In this document: piece by piece, positions 24,270 through 32,260 of the stretch
Position numbering within the stretch: the stretch's first letter is position 1
How the letters are laid out: each line of letters opens with the position of its first letter
Assembly: GCA_029261815.1 (NCBI GenBank)
Contig: JAJDAQ010000137.1
Span: forward strand, 24,973-88,972
DNA length: 64,000 nucleotides
DNA from: Deltaproteobacteria bacterium
Lineage (GTDB): Bacteria > Myxococcota_A > UBA9160 > UBA6930
Direction of reading: 5' to 3'
Translations under genes and position numbers: made by a program
Notes under the pieces: model-generated
The model's input: only the letters and a program-made list of their open reading frames with translations
The model's database searches: none
Told to the model about the DNA's origin: nothing

Positions 24270-25103
24270 ATGGATGGCAAGACCGTGGTCCTGACCGGGG
24301 CCAACACCGGGATCGGCCGGGAAACGGCACTCGAATTGGCGAAGCGTGGTGCCCACGTCGTGATGGCGTGTCGTGACGAAGCACGCGGCGAGGCCGCGCG
24401 CGCCGAGATCGAGGCCGCAACCGGCGGACGCGGCCGCCTCGAGGTCCGCGCTCTCGATCTGGGTTCCCTCGACTCCGTGCGCGCATTCGCCGAAAAGGCC
24501 AACGCTGACCTCCCCCGCATCGACGTCCTGATCAACAACGCGGGCATCTTCCCGCAGAAGCTCGAGAAGACCGCCGAGGGATTCGAATCCCAGTTCGGCG
24601 TCAATCACCTCGGGCACTTCCTCCTGACGAACCTGCTGCTCGACAAGCTGAAGGCCAGCGCGCCCGCGCGCATCGTCCACCTGACGTCGATGCTGCACAC
24701 CAAGGGCACACTCGACTTCGACAGCTTCCGCGGCGAGAAGCCCTACAAGGCCACCGACGCGTACAACCAGAGCAAGCTCGCCAACCTCTCGTTCTCGAAC
24801 GAGCTGGCGCGCCGACTGGAAGGCACCGGCGTCACGTCGAACGCGGTGCACCCGGGCGCGATCGCGACCGAGATCACACGCGACATGCCCTGGATCGCGC
24901 GCAAGGTCGTCGGCTTCATCTTCAAGAACCCGGAGGCCGGCGCCAAGGGTCCCGTGATGCTGGCCACGGAGCCGACCCTGGCCGATGCGACGGGGCGCTA
25001 CTGGAAGGAGACCGACGAGAAGACGCCGTCGGAAGAAGCGCGCGACCCGGCCGTCGGGAAGCACCTGTGGGACGTGAGCGCCGAATACTGCGGACTTGTC
25101 TGA
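24270..25103 (+). CDS. SDR, retinol-dehydrogenase/WW-oxidoreductase-like
   Basis: A 277-residue SDR of the retinol-dehydrogenase-like subgroup. TGANTGIG (9-16) is the cofactor site and CRDEARGE (34-41) has the Arg after the second strand that suggests NADP(H). INNAGIF is at 88-94, and Ser140, Tyr165 and Lys169 (YNQSK) form the active site; VNHLGHFLLTNLLLD is a hallmark of this subgroup, as is HPGAIATEI. Substrates in the family are lipophilic aldehydes and ketones. GGAGGAG precedes ATG 24270. A small conserved-looking gene follows within 7 bases. Confidence 0.94.
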   Translation: MDGKTVVLTGANTGIGRETALELAKRGAHVVMACRDEARGEAARAEIEAATGGRGRLEVRALDLGSLDSVRAFAEKANADLPRIDVLINNAGIFPQKLEKTAEGFESQFGVNHLGHFLLTNLLLDKLKASAPARIVHLTSMLHTKGTLDFDSFRGEKPYKATDAYNQSKLANLSFSNELARRLEGTGVTSNAVHPGAIATEITRDMPWIARKVVGFIFKNPEAGAKGPVMLATEPTLADATGRYWKETDEKTPSEEARDPAVGKHLWDVSAEYCGLV

Positions 25104-25110
25104 CCCGGCG

Positions 25111-25353
25111 ATGCCACAACCGGACCGCTACCGACTCGTGATGCAGGTCTCGGACCAGATGCTCCACGTCCAGGGAGCGTTCACCCTATGGGAATCCGGT
25201 GCGCTCGATGAGGAGACCTGGGAGGCCTACCTCGCCTGGGGGGCCTCGGTTCTCTCCTCTCCCGGCGGTCTCGAATGCTGGCGGGACATCAAGGCCGTGT
25301 TCGTCGGCCGGGTGCGGGACGAGGTGGATGCCCGGATCTGTAGTGGGGAGTAG
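25111..25353 (+). CDS. Small hypothetical protein (80 aa)
   Basis: An 80-residue protein, acidic and soluble, with no signal or membrane segment. The stretch LWESGALDEETWEAYLAWG followed by LSSPGGLECW resembles a short conserved segment in hypothetical proteins of Proteobacteria, where a helical E-T-W-x-A-Y pattern precedes a P-x-G turn; no function is known. ATG 25111 is 7 bases after the SDR stop; an in-frame TTG 25096 would overlap that gene. The reading frame bias matches neighbours, so I regard it as a real gene in the SDR operon. Confidence 0.6.
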   Translation: MPQPDRYRLVMQVSDQMLHVQGAFTLWESGALDEETWEAYLAWGASVLSSPGGLECWRDIKAVFVGRVRDEVDARICSGE

Positions 25354-25391
25354 TTCGACCCTTCGCAGATGCGCGGCACCGGCCTCGACGC

Positions 25392-26327
25392 CTAGAGCAC
25401 CGCGATCGGATTGACGGGCGAGCCCGTGCCCTTGTCCACACGCAGCGGCGCGATGTTGAGTTGGAACGCCCAGCGTCCGTGCTTCGCGCAGGCGTCTGCG
25501 AGATTGTCGAGGCGCAGGTTGTCGAGCAGATGGAGCCCCATGCCGGCGAGGCCGCACTGGTGGACCGGCATCGGCCAGCCCTCGATGCCGCTCCCCGGCA
25601 GTGCGTCCTGGACTCCGTCGCTACCAAGCACGGCGACGTCGCGCTCGCGGAGCCACTCGACGCACTCCGCATGCAATCCCGCGAGTCCGACTTCGGTCGG
25701 GCTCCAGGGCCCTTCAGCCCGCCGGCGCTTGTCGCGCCCGGTCCCGAACAGCAGGATGTCGCCCGCGGTGACCTTCACGCCATGTTCGGCTTCCGCGGCT
25801 TCCAGTTCGGCGATCGTGACCCCGTGCGTCGGCTCGAGCCATTCGACACCGAGGGCCCGCGGGATATCGAGCAACACACCGCGGGAGGACACTCCTTCCT
25901 TCGCGCACATGATGCTTCCGCGGCGCGCCCCCGTGCTCTTGACCTCGTGCTTCGAGAAGCCGTTGTACATGACCTCGTCGACGAAGACGTGGCAGAGGGC
26001 ATCCATGTGCGTCGTCGCCATCCCGTGGAACGCAACGCCGACGAAATCCATCACCGACTCGAAGTTCACACCCGGGATCAGGCAGTCGTCACCGGCCGTG
26101 ATCATCATGTGCATGGCCGGATACGGGTTCTCGATCGACGGGATCACGGGGAGTTCGAGGGCACAGCTCACGGTCTCTCCCGCGATCACGGCGGCGGCAC
26201 CTTCACGCCGCTTGTCCGGCGTGATCAGGTTCAACGCGCCCATTTCGTCTTCCGGGCCCCAGCGGCCCCAGTTCTTCGTCCGCTCGTAGACTTCGCGCAT
26301 GCGCTCAGGGGTCCAGATTTCGCTCAC
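25392..26327 (-). CDS. Cyclase family protein (kynurenine formamidase-like metal hydrolase)
   Basis: A 311-residue member of the 'putative cyclase' family, which includes kynurenine formamidase, isatin hydrolase and polyketide cyclases. The metal motif H-x-G-T-H-x-D-x-x-x-H appears as HGMATTHMDALCH (His101, His107, Asp109, His113). LFGTGRDKRR and LGSDGVQDALPG are other family landmarks. GTG 26327 is chosen because GGAGGAGG lies 6 bases upstream; ATG 26342 or 26405 would put that site inside the gene. The N-terminus WGRWGPEDEMGALNLITP is typical of the longer subfamily that hydrolyses cyclic amides or lactones. It is divergent from a VOC gene. Confidence 0.9.
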   Translation of the reverse strand: MSEIWTPERMREVYERTKNWGRWGPEDEMGALNLITPDKRREGAAAVIAGETVSCALELPVIPSIENPYPAMHMMITAGDDCLIPGVNFESVMDFVGVAFHGMATTHMDALCHVFVDEVMYNGFSKHEVKSTGARRGSIMCAKEGVSSRGVLLDIPRALGVEWLEPTHGVTIAELEAAEAEHGVKVTAGDILLFGTGRDKRRRAEGPWSPTEVGLAGLHAECVEWLRERDVAVLGSDGVQDALPGSGIEGWPMPVHQCGLAGMGLHLLDNLRLDNLADACAKHGRWAFQLNIAPLRVDKGTGSPVNPIAVL

Positions 26328-26385
26328 GGGTGCCTCCTCCATCGGTGTTGGGGCATGATGCGGGGAGCCGACGACGGAGGCAAGG

Positions 26386-26913
26386 ATGAGCAACGACAAC
26401 GACACGGGCGATTGGGGCTACGAGCACGTCTTCCACTTCACGGTGAACGCGACGAACTTCGAGCGATCCATCGCCTTCTACACGACCCTGGGCTTCAAGA
26501 TCCTGCGCGACAACCGTGATGTCGTGTGGCCCGACTACGTGGCGACCCAATTCGGCATGAACGTGGCCCAGGGCAAGGGCGCCCTCCTCGCGCTCGGCGA
26601 CGGGCCCGAGCATGTCCGAATCGACCTGCTCGAATGGCTCGACCCGTTGGCCGACCCCGCGCCCGACCGGCCGCTCGCCGACCGCGCACCACGCATTATC
26701 GCGATCCGGACGCGCGGTGTACGGGCCGCCTATGCCGACCTCAAGGCGCGGGGTATCGAGTTCCTCACACCGCCGCGCGGCCCGGACGAAGCCACCGGGC
26801 TGGAAGCCGTCGTGTGCTGCCGCGATCCGGATGGGCTCGTGGTGGAACTGATCGAGTACATGCCCGGCGTACTCGGCAGCCGTATCGACTCGCTCGAACG
26901 CCGAACGAGCTAG
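26386..26913 (+). CDS. VOC family protein
   Basis: A 175-residue vicinal-oxygen-chelate protein with a longer N-terminus than the other two in the window. HVFHFTVNATNFERSIAFYTTLGF is the first module and VCCRDPDGLVVELIEYMPG the end of the second, with Glu in the usual metal-ligand place. It may be an isomerase, lyase or dioxygenase; the sequence does not decide. ATG 26386 is preceded by GGAGGCAAGG. It is followed 51 bases later by an epimerase-like gene on the same strand with its own -10-like TATGCT. Confidence 0.82.
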   Translation: MSNDNDTGDWGYEHVFHFTVNATNFERSIAFYTTLGFKILRDNRDVVWPDYVATQFGMNVAQGKGALLALGDGPEHVRIDLLEWLDPLADPAPDRPLADRAPRIIAIRTRGVRAAYADLKARGIEFLTPPRGPDEATGLEAVVCCRDPDGLVVELIEYMPGVLGSRIDSLERRTS

Positions 26914-26964
26914 CGGCCTGCGCGGTATGCTCGTGCGCTCGACGCTGGCTTCAAAGGAGACCCC

Positions 26965-28053
26965 GTGAGAGTCCTGGTGATGGGTGGAACCCAATTCAAC
27001 GGCCTGGCCCTGGTGCGCGAGCTCGCGCGAACCGGCCACGACGTCACGATCGTCAATCGGGGCAAGAGCGAAGCCGTCATTCCCACTGGCGTGCGGCGCC
27101 TGATCGCCGACCGCACGGATCACGATCAGATGCGCGACGTCCTCGGCGGTGAAGACTTCGATGCCGTGGTCGATGTCTCCGCCTATGTGCCGTCTGATGT
27201 CGAGCTCATGGTCGAACTGTTCAAGGGTCGTATCGCCCACTACGTCTTCGTGAGTTCGACCGTGATCTACAAGGCATCGGACATCCTGCCGATCACCGAA
27301 GACCACCCGGTCGATGCCTCGCCGACGCAGAACGAGTACGGCCGGAACAAGCTGCTTTGCGAAGACATCCTGTTGCGCGAGCACCGCGAGAACGGCTTCC
27401 CGGCCAGCATCGTCGCGCTGTCGATGGTCATGGGGCCAAACAACATCCTGCCGGATCGCGAGCAGCGCATGTTCCAGCGCTTCATTCAGGGGCGCGACAT
27501 CATGATTCCCGGTCGCGGCCGCACGCTCCAGCAGATTGGTCACGTCGACGACCAGGCGCGCGCATTGCGCATGGTGCTGGGGCAGCCCATCACCTTCGGA
27601 CAGCGCTACACGCTGACTGGAAAGGACGCTTTTACGCAGGAAGGTTATGTCGACCTCTGCAGCGAGGTCCTCGGGCGAGAGGCCAACAAGGTATTCATCC
27701 CGGCCGCGCTGATGGAGGACCTCTGGCACGGCCGCGTCGAGATCCAGATGACCCAGGTCAAGTCGTCGGCCGACACGCGCGGCAAGGAACGGCCGGACCC
27801 GGTCATGATCACGCGTTTCCTGCTCACGATGCTCGTCCAGCAGATTGCGCCGCATCTGTACCACTGGGACCAGAGCGCGGTCTTCTCGGTCGACAAACTT
27901 CGGCGGCACGTGGGCTGGGAGCCGGAGTACACGACACAGGGTGCGATCGAGCAGACCTGGCATTGGTACCGGTCTACCGAGCGCCCCGAGACCCAGGCCT
28001 TCGACTTTGCGTTCGAGGATGACCTGCTTCGGCTGGTCAAGGAGCGGCAGTAG
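26965..28053 (+). CDS. NAD-dependent epimerase/dehydratase (extended SDR)
   Basis: A 362-residue extended SDR. GGTQFNG (7-13) is an atypical but family-consistent nucleotide loop, seen in the chloroplast CSP41/isoflavone-reductase-like branch; VSSTVIY (96-102) and Tyr125-x-x-x-Lys129 (YGRNK) give the active site. Branch members act on nucleotide sugars or bind RNA, so function is open. GTG 26965 has AAAGGAG at 26953-26959, and TATGCT at 26926-26931 could be a -10. Its stop overlaps the next gene's GTG by one base (TAGTG), which indicates coupled translation with the 3-alpha-HSD-like SDR. Confidence 0.85.
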   Translation: MRVLVMGGTQFNGLALVRELARTGHDVTIVNRGKSEAVIPTGVRRLIADRTDHDQMRDVLGGEDFDAVVDVSAYVPSDVELMVELFKGRIAHYVFVSSTVIYKASDILPITEDHPVDASPTQNEYGRNKLLCEDILLREHRENGFPASIVALSMVMGPNNILPDREQRMFQRFIQGRDIMIPGRGRTLQQIGHVDDQARALRMVLGQPITFGQRYTLTGKDAFTQEGYVDLCSEVLGREANKVFIPAALMEDLWHGRVEIQMTQVKSSADTRGKERPDPVMITRFLLTMLVQQIAPHLYHWDQSAVFSVDKLRRHVGWEPEYTTQGAIEQTWHWYRSTERPETQAFDFAFEDDLLRLVKERQ

Positions 28054-28826
28054 TGGGAACGATTGCGATCACTGGCGCCGCGTCCGGGATCGGCGCGGCC
28101 CTCGCCGACCGTCTCAAGCGCGACGGCCACCGTGTCATCGGCATCGATGTACAGCCGACGGACGTCCTCGCGGACCTTGGGACCCCGACAGGTCGGCAAC
28201 ACGCGGCCACCGCCGTGGCCGACCTTGCCGACGGTCGACTCGACGGACTCGTTTCGGGCGCCGCACTCGGTCCGTACTCCCAGCCCGGGCCGATCCTGCG
28301 GGTGAACTACTTCGGTGCGCTCCAGATCCTGAACGATCTTCGCCCCCTGCTCGAACGCGGAACCGAACCCGCGGCGGTCGCGATCTCGTCCATCGGTGCC
28401 GTCTACGACGACATCCTTCCGGACCAAGCCGTTCCTGCCGCCCTCGGCGCCTGCCTGGCCGACGATGAGGAGACCGCTGTCGCCGCGATCTCCGGCCACG
28501 ATGGAAATGCCGCCTACTGTGTGGCGAAGCGCGGCCTCGCCCTCCAGGTCCGCGCAGCGGTCCAGGCGTGGGGCGATGCCGGCGTCCGGCTCAACGCCAT
28601 CTGTCCGGGCCGGATTGCGACACCGATGCTCGACCAGATCTATGAGACGCCGGTCATGGCCGAGGCCGTCAAGGCGATGCCGATCCCGTTGGGACGCAGT
28701 GCCCCGCCGGAAGAGATGGCCAGCGTCATCGCGTTCTTGCTAGGCCCCGACGCACGCTACGTCCACGGCGCCGTGATTCATGCCGACGGCGGCAGCGACA
28801 GCCTGCTCCGACCGAACACCCTCTAG
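28053..28826 (+). CDS. SDR resembling 3-alpha-hydroxysteroid dehydrogenase/carbonyl reductase
   Basis: A 257-residue SDR. The same length, the same Tyr155 and Lys159 (YCVAK) numbering, the NYFGA, AISSIGAV and EMASVIAFL segments and the long insertion before the active-site tyrosine all match 3-alpha-HSD/carbonyl reductase of Comamonas testosteroni as I recall it. That enzyme oxidises 3-alpha-hydroxysteroids with NAD and reduces xenobiotic carbonyls. TGAASGIG (7-14) and Asp32 (GIDVQ) fit NAD use. Start GTG 28053 overlaps the epimerase stop. Substrate is inferred from similarity; bile acid or sterol metabolism would suit the nearby CoA-transferases. Confidence 0.88.
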   Translation: MGTIAITGAASGIGAALADRLKRDGHRVIGIDVQPTDVLADLGTPTGRQHAATAVADLADGRLDGLVSGAALGPYSQPGPILRVNYFGALQILNDLRPLLERGTEPAAVAISSIGAVYDDILPDQAVPAALGACLADDEETAVAAISGHDGNAAYCVAKRGLALQVRAAVQAWGDAGVRLNAICPGRIATPMLDQIYETPVMAEAVKAMPIPLGRSAPPEEMASVIAFLLGPDARYVHGAVIHADGGSDSLLRPNTL

Positions 28827-28830
28827 CCGC

Positions 28831-28857
28831 CCCTCGAGACCCGAGACGTTCCGAGGG
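28831..28857. terminator. Weak hairpin in convergent gap
   Basis: CCCTCG (28831-28836) and CGAGGG (28852-28857) can pair around a 15-base loop in the 31-base gap between the convergent SDR and glutamine amidotransferase genes. There is no T run on either side. It could act as a bidirectional terminator in a GC-rich genome, but the evidence is only position and symmetry. Confidence 0.3.
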
Positions 28858-29676
28858 TCAAAGTGCGGAGTGGCGTTCGAGCCAGTTGAGGAGTTCGAGG
28901 GTCGGGCGCCCGGGATCGGCCAGCTGGGGGTCAGCGCCCGCCGGTGCCTCCCCGGCGTCGTACGCGGCCTCCAACCGCGCGGACCAGGCCGCCGCATCGG
29001 CTTCGTTGGCGAATTGCCCCTGCGCGATGAGTTGATCCTGACGTAACGCACAAAGCCGTGCGATCTCGCGCAGGTCGTATTCGGGGTGGTATTGAACGGC
29101 CCAGAAGACACCGTCGCCGACGCGCACGTCCACCGCCTGAACGGCACACCAGTCGTTATCGGCCAGCACCGTGACACCGTCCGGCAGTTCGACGATTTCA
29201 TCCTCGTGGCTGGTCAGCGCATCGAAGCGCGCTGCCTTCCCGGCGAAGAGCGGATGCGCGGCTCCCGCCGCATTCAACGCGATATCGCGAGAGACTCCGA
29301 ACTCCCGTCCCTTTGGACTCGGAGCGCATCGGCCGCCGGCGGCAGTCACCGCGAGTTGGGCCGCGAAACAACTGCCGAACTGCGGAACTCCCGCGGAGAA
29401 CGCGTCGCGGCAGATCCCCAGCATCCGCTCGACACGCGCGTCTCCATCCACATGGACCGAGAGACTCGAGCCCGTCCAGACAATGCCGTCCGCATTGGCA
29501 AGGAGATCAAGCGGACTCCCCGCATCGGCCGGAAAGAGCACCGATACGTGCGCGTCGGGTCGCACCCGGCGGAGCAACCGCGCATACAACTCGCCCGCCG
29601 CGGTGCAGCCCGCGCCCGCAAGCGCGGCACGGCCGGCGGCGTCGTAGGCATCGCACACGACGAGCTTCAACGGCAC
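28858..29676 (-). CDS. Class I glutamine amidotransferase-like protein
   Basis: A 272-residue free-standing GATase1 protein. The nucleophile elbow is GSCFAAQ (Cys103; the family consensus is G-x-C-x-G-x-Q, so one Gly is Ala) and YHPEYD (His197, Glu199) completes the triad. Such proteins hydrolyse glutamine for an amination, or act as gamma-glutamyl hydrolases, for instance removing gamma-glutamyl groups from amines. No synthetase domain is attached and none is adjacent. GTG 29676 begins 2 bases after the TauD stop, so it is the last gene of the cytochrome/DUF1932/patatin/TauD operon. Confidence 0.88.
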   Translation of the reverse strand: MPLKLVVCDAYDAAGRAALAGAGCTAAGELYARLLRRVRPDAHVSVLFPADAGSPLDLLANADGIVWTGSSLSVHVDGDARVERMLGICRDAFSAGVPQFGSCFAAQLAVTAAGGRCAPSPKGREFGVSRDIALNAAGAAHPLFAGKAARFDALTSHEDEIVELPDGVTVLADNDWCAVQAVDVRVGDGVFWAVQYHPEYDLREIARLCALRQDQLIAQGQFANEADAAAWSARLEAAYDAGEAPAGADPQLADPGRPTLELLNWLERHSAL

Positions 29677-29678
29677 GT

Positions 29679-30521
29679 TCAGACCGGCTTCTCGCCTGCC
29701 AGCGTCACGCGGTACATCAGCCGTTCGTGCTCGCGATAGTCATCCAAGGCGTAGTGCCAGACGCAGCGGTTGTCCCACATCGTGACGGTGCCGGGCTGCC
29801 AGCGGACGCGGCATTGGAAGTCGGGCGACGCCGCGTGCGCGAACAGGAAACCCAGCAAGGCCTTCGCCTCGGCGCTTCGCAAGCCCTCGATGCCGAGTGT
29901 GAACATCGGGTTCACGTAGAGACTCTTCCGGCCCGTCTCGACATGACGACGAGCGACCGGGTGGCGCACTTCCTCTTGGATCGCGTCCGAGTACTTGTAG
30001 GTGAGCGGCCCCTTGCCCTCGTACTTGTCGGGTCCGACCCGCCCCGGGTCGTAGGCCTGGCGTGCAGAGTGGACGCCGACCATGCCCTCGATCCGCTCGC
30101 GGAACGGCTCCGAGAGCGCCTCCCACGCACGATCCATGGATGCGAAGAGCGTGTCGCCACCGACCGGGGGGACCACTTCTCCATAGAGCACGGTTGCGCC
30201 GCTCGGGCATTCGAAAAACGAGTTGTCGGTGTGCCATCCGACGCCAAAGCTGGCGGACTCCCCCGCCGGCTTGTGGACGCGAATCACGTCGGGGTGGTCT
30301 CCCATCCCTTCGACGATCGGATGGACCTCGGGCACGCCGAAGTTCCGCGCAAATTCCAGTTGCTCCCCGCGTCCGAGTTTCTGGTCGCGAATCACCAGCA
30401 CGTGGTACTCTAGGAACGCTGCCTGCAGACGCGCGTGCTCGTCCGGCCCGAAGTCCGTGACGTCCGCACCGAGGATCTCGGCTCCGAGTGCGCCGGAGAG
30501 GGGCCGAACCTCGAAGCTCAT
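29679..30521 (-). CDS. TauD/TfdA family Fe(II)/2-oxoglutarate dioxygenase
   Basis: A 280-residue non-haem iron dioxygenase of the taurine dioxygenase type, which hydroxylates a substrate while turning 2-oxoglutarate into succinate and CO2. The iron facial triad is His97 and Asp99 (WHTDN) and His256 (WHYALDD); Arg271 (MYRV) is placed to bind 2-oxoglutarate. Substrates in the family include sulfonates, phenoxyacetates, alkyl sulfates and carnitine precursors. ATG 30521 overlaps the patatin stop as ATGA, so the start is well supported; a GTG three codons upstream is less likely. The next gene starts two bases after its stop. Confidence 0.93.
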   Translation of the reverse strand: MSFEVRPLSGALGAEILGADVTDFGPDEHARLQAAFLEYHVLVIRDQKLGRGEQLEFARNFGVPEVHPIVEGMGDHPDVIRVHKPAGESASFGVGWHTDNSFFECPSGATVLYGEVVPPVGGDTLFASMDRAWEALSEPFRERIEGMVGVHSARQAYDPGRVGPDKYEGKGPLTYKYSDAIQEEVRHPVARRHVETGRKSLYVNPMFTLGIEGLRSAEAKALLGFLFAHAASPDFQCRVRWQPGTVTMWDNRCVWHYALDDYREHERLMYRVTLAGEKPV

Positions 30522-31372
30522 GCGTTCCACTCCGCGAGTTCGTTCGCCGCAAGCGCGCGTGCCCGGTCGACCCCCGCGGCGGCCGCGTTCGGCGCCGCTG
30601 CCCCCGACATCAGGTCGGGGCCAAATGCTTCTTGCTCAGCCGCGAGGGGCTGGACGACGATCACCTTGGCGCCCGCCTTTTCGCACACGCGAACTTCTTC
30701 AGCGAGGGCGCGATCCGCCAGTGCCCCGAAGGCCGCAGTCCCTTCTGTGATCGGCGCAATGACGACGACGATTCCGGGTGCGATCGCGGCCGCGGCGTCG
30801 GCGTGCGTGCCGCTCCAGACCCCACCATCGACGTGCGGCCGGCCCGCCAGCTCGACCGGCGGAAACAGGCCGGGGACGGAACACGAGCCCGCGACCGCGC
30901 GCTGTACGGAGACACCATCGCTCGCTCCCCAAAGAAAGCGCTCACCTGTTTCTGCGTCCACGGTCGATATGCGCAGGCCCGTCGCGGGCCAGTCATCGAC
31001 GCCGAGCGCGCCGCCAGTCGCCGCGATCCAGTCGGCCTCGGGTGCGGTGCGCGCGCCGAGGGCCCAGCCGCCGATCTTGGCGCAGTCCGCCGCGGTCACG
31101 GTCTCCATCGCGGACCAGTGGCCGAAGATCTGGCCGAGCACGGCCATGTCCGGCCCCTCATCCGGCATGGGCACAACGAGCGGCCGAGCGGTCGGCTCCC
31201 GCACATCCTGCCCCGCCGCGATGCGGGTTCCCACCATCGAGCCCGCCGACGTCCCGACGACCAGGTCGGCCTCTCGAAGATCGATGCCATTCTCCAGCAA
31301 GGTTCCGACGATGGCGGTCAACCAGGCGACGCCAACGACGCCGCCGCCACCAAGTACTACTGCTCGTTTCAT
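30518..31372 (-). CDS. Patatin-like phospholipase/acyl hydrolase
   Basis: A 284-residue patatin-family lipid acyl hydrolase. GGGGVVG (8-14) is the oxyanion glycine loop, GTSAGS (40-45) the nucleophile elbow with Ser42, and VDGGVW holds the Asp182 of the Ser-Asp dyad. The family cleaves phospholipids or other acyl esters. No signal peptide is present, so it is cytosolic or peripheral. A GAGGAAA Shine-Dalgarno precedes ATG 31372. It lies 39 bases downstream of the DUF1932 gene and is translationally coupled to TauD. Confidence 0.92.
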   Translation of the reverse strand: MKRAVVLGGGGVVGVAWLTAIVGTLLENGIDLREADLVVGTSAGSMVGTRIAAGQDVREPTARPLVVPMPDEGPDMAVLGQIFGHWSAMETVTAADCAKIGGWALGARTAPEADWIAATGGALGVDDWPATGLRISTVDAETGERFLWGASDGVSVQRAVAGSCSVPGLFPPVELAGRPHVDGGVWSGTHADAAAAIAPGIVVVIAPITEGTAAFGALADRALAEEVRVCEKAGAKVIVVQPLAAEQEAFGPDLMSGAAAPNAAAAGVDRARALAANELAEWNA

Positions 31373-31411
31373 CGGTTTCCTCTCGATCGGGTCGCGGCCT
31401 TGGAAGGTGCA

Positions 31412-32260
31412 TCAATCTGACGATTCGCGCAGGCGCTGGATCAGGGCGGCGAGGTCCGGAGGCGGCCCTTCCTTGAAGCCCGCCAGCCGTCCGTAGACTT
31501 CGGCCGCCGCGGTGTGGAAGCCCGCAGGCAGGCCGGCCGCTTCGAATGTGGCGGCAATTTCACGCATCTCGCCCTCGAAGCGCCAGGCCTTGGCACCGAT
31601 CATGGGTGCCATCCCCTGGCTCCTGGCGACCAGCCCCGGCTGCGTCTGTTCCCATTCTTCGAATAGCGCGGACCGCACGCCGTTCGCTTCAGCCACAGTC
31701 ACGATCGCGGCCAGGAGTGCCGTGGTTCCCTTCGTCTGCGCGGCAAACACCATCTTCAAGGCGGAGGCTGCGCCAATCTCGTCGCCAACGCACTTCGTTT
31801 CGAGCGGACTTCCCGCAAACAGCGCAGCCACCTCTGCTGCGCGGGGGCCCGAGAGATGCAATCGCGTCGACCCGGCCTTCCAGGCCGGGGGACCGATCAA
31901 GCCGCCGTCGACGAACGAAACCGCGACTGGATCGAAGACCGCCGCGATCTTGCGCGCGGTCGCGGGCGAAACCGCATTCGCGTCGACGTACGTACCGGCG
32001 AAACCCAGATCGGAGACCGTTCGCGCCAACCCAAGCGCTTCTTCTGGGGGGCAGACCGAGAGCACGACCCGACACCGCTCGCACAACGCCTGCACGTCAG
32101 GACATTCGAGGAGACCGGCGCGCTCCGCTCGTTCGCGCGTCGCTGCACTGCGACCCGCTGCGCTCCAGAAGACACGGGCACCCCCCGTCGCAGCCGCGGC
32201 CGCGACGCTGGCACCCATTGCCCCCGGATGCAGGACACCCAGCGCAACCGACGCGCTAAT
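31412..32260 (-). CDS. NAD(P)-binding dehydrogenase with DUF1932 C-terminal domain
   Basis: A roughly 282-residue protein of the 6-phosphogluconate/beta-hydroxyacid dehydrogenase superfamily. GVLHPGAMGASV near the N-terminus is the nucleotide loop and VFAAQTKGTTALLAAI with the nearby EEWEQTQP is the DUF1932 domain, which carries the catalytic Lys region of beta-hydroxyacid dehydrogenases. The start is odd: no ATG, GTG or TTG lies in frame after the cytochrome stop. ATT 32260 overlaps that stop (ATTAG) and would give the normal N-terminus; CTG 32242 and ATG 32401, deep in the cytochrome gene, are alternatives. Substrate is unknown. Confidence 0.85.
   Translation of the reverse strand: MSASVALGVLHPGAMGASVAAAAATGGARVFWSAAGRSAATRERAERAGLLECPDVQALCERCRVVLSVCPPEEALGLARTVSDLGFAGTYVDANAVSPATARKIAAVFDPVAVSFVDGGLIGPPAWKAGSTRLHLSGPRAAEVAALFAGSPLETKCVGDEIGAASALKMVFAAQTKGTTALLAAIVTVAEANGVRSALFEEWEQTQPGLVARSQGMAPMIGAKAWRFEGEMREIAATFEAAGLPAGFHTAAAEVYGRLAGFKEGPPPDLAALIQRLRESSD

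Noticed and set aside
24578..24591. tRNA-like T-arm GGGATTCGAATCCC
   Set aside because: It codes for conserved SDR residues and has no tRNA context.
26305..27963. Long open frame (552 codons) on the minus strand
   Set aside because: Antisense to the VOC and epimerase genes; no family motif is seen.
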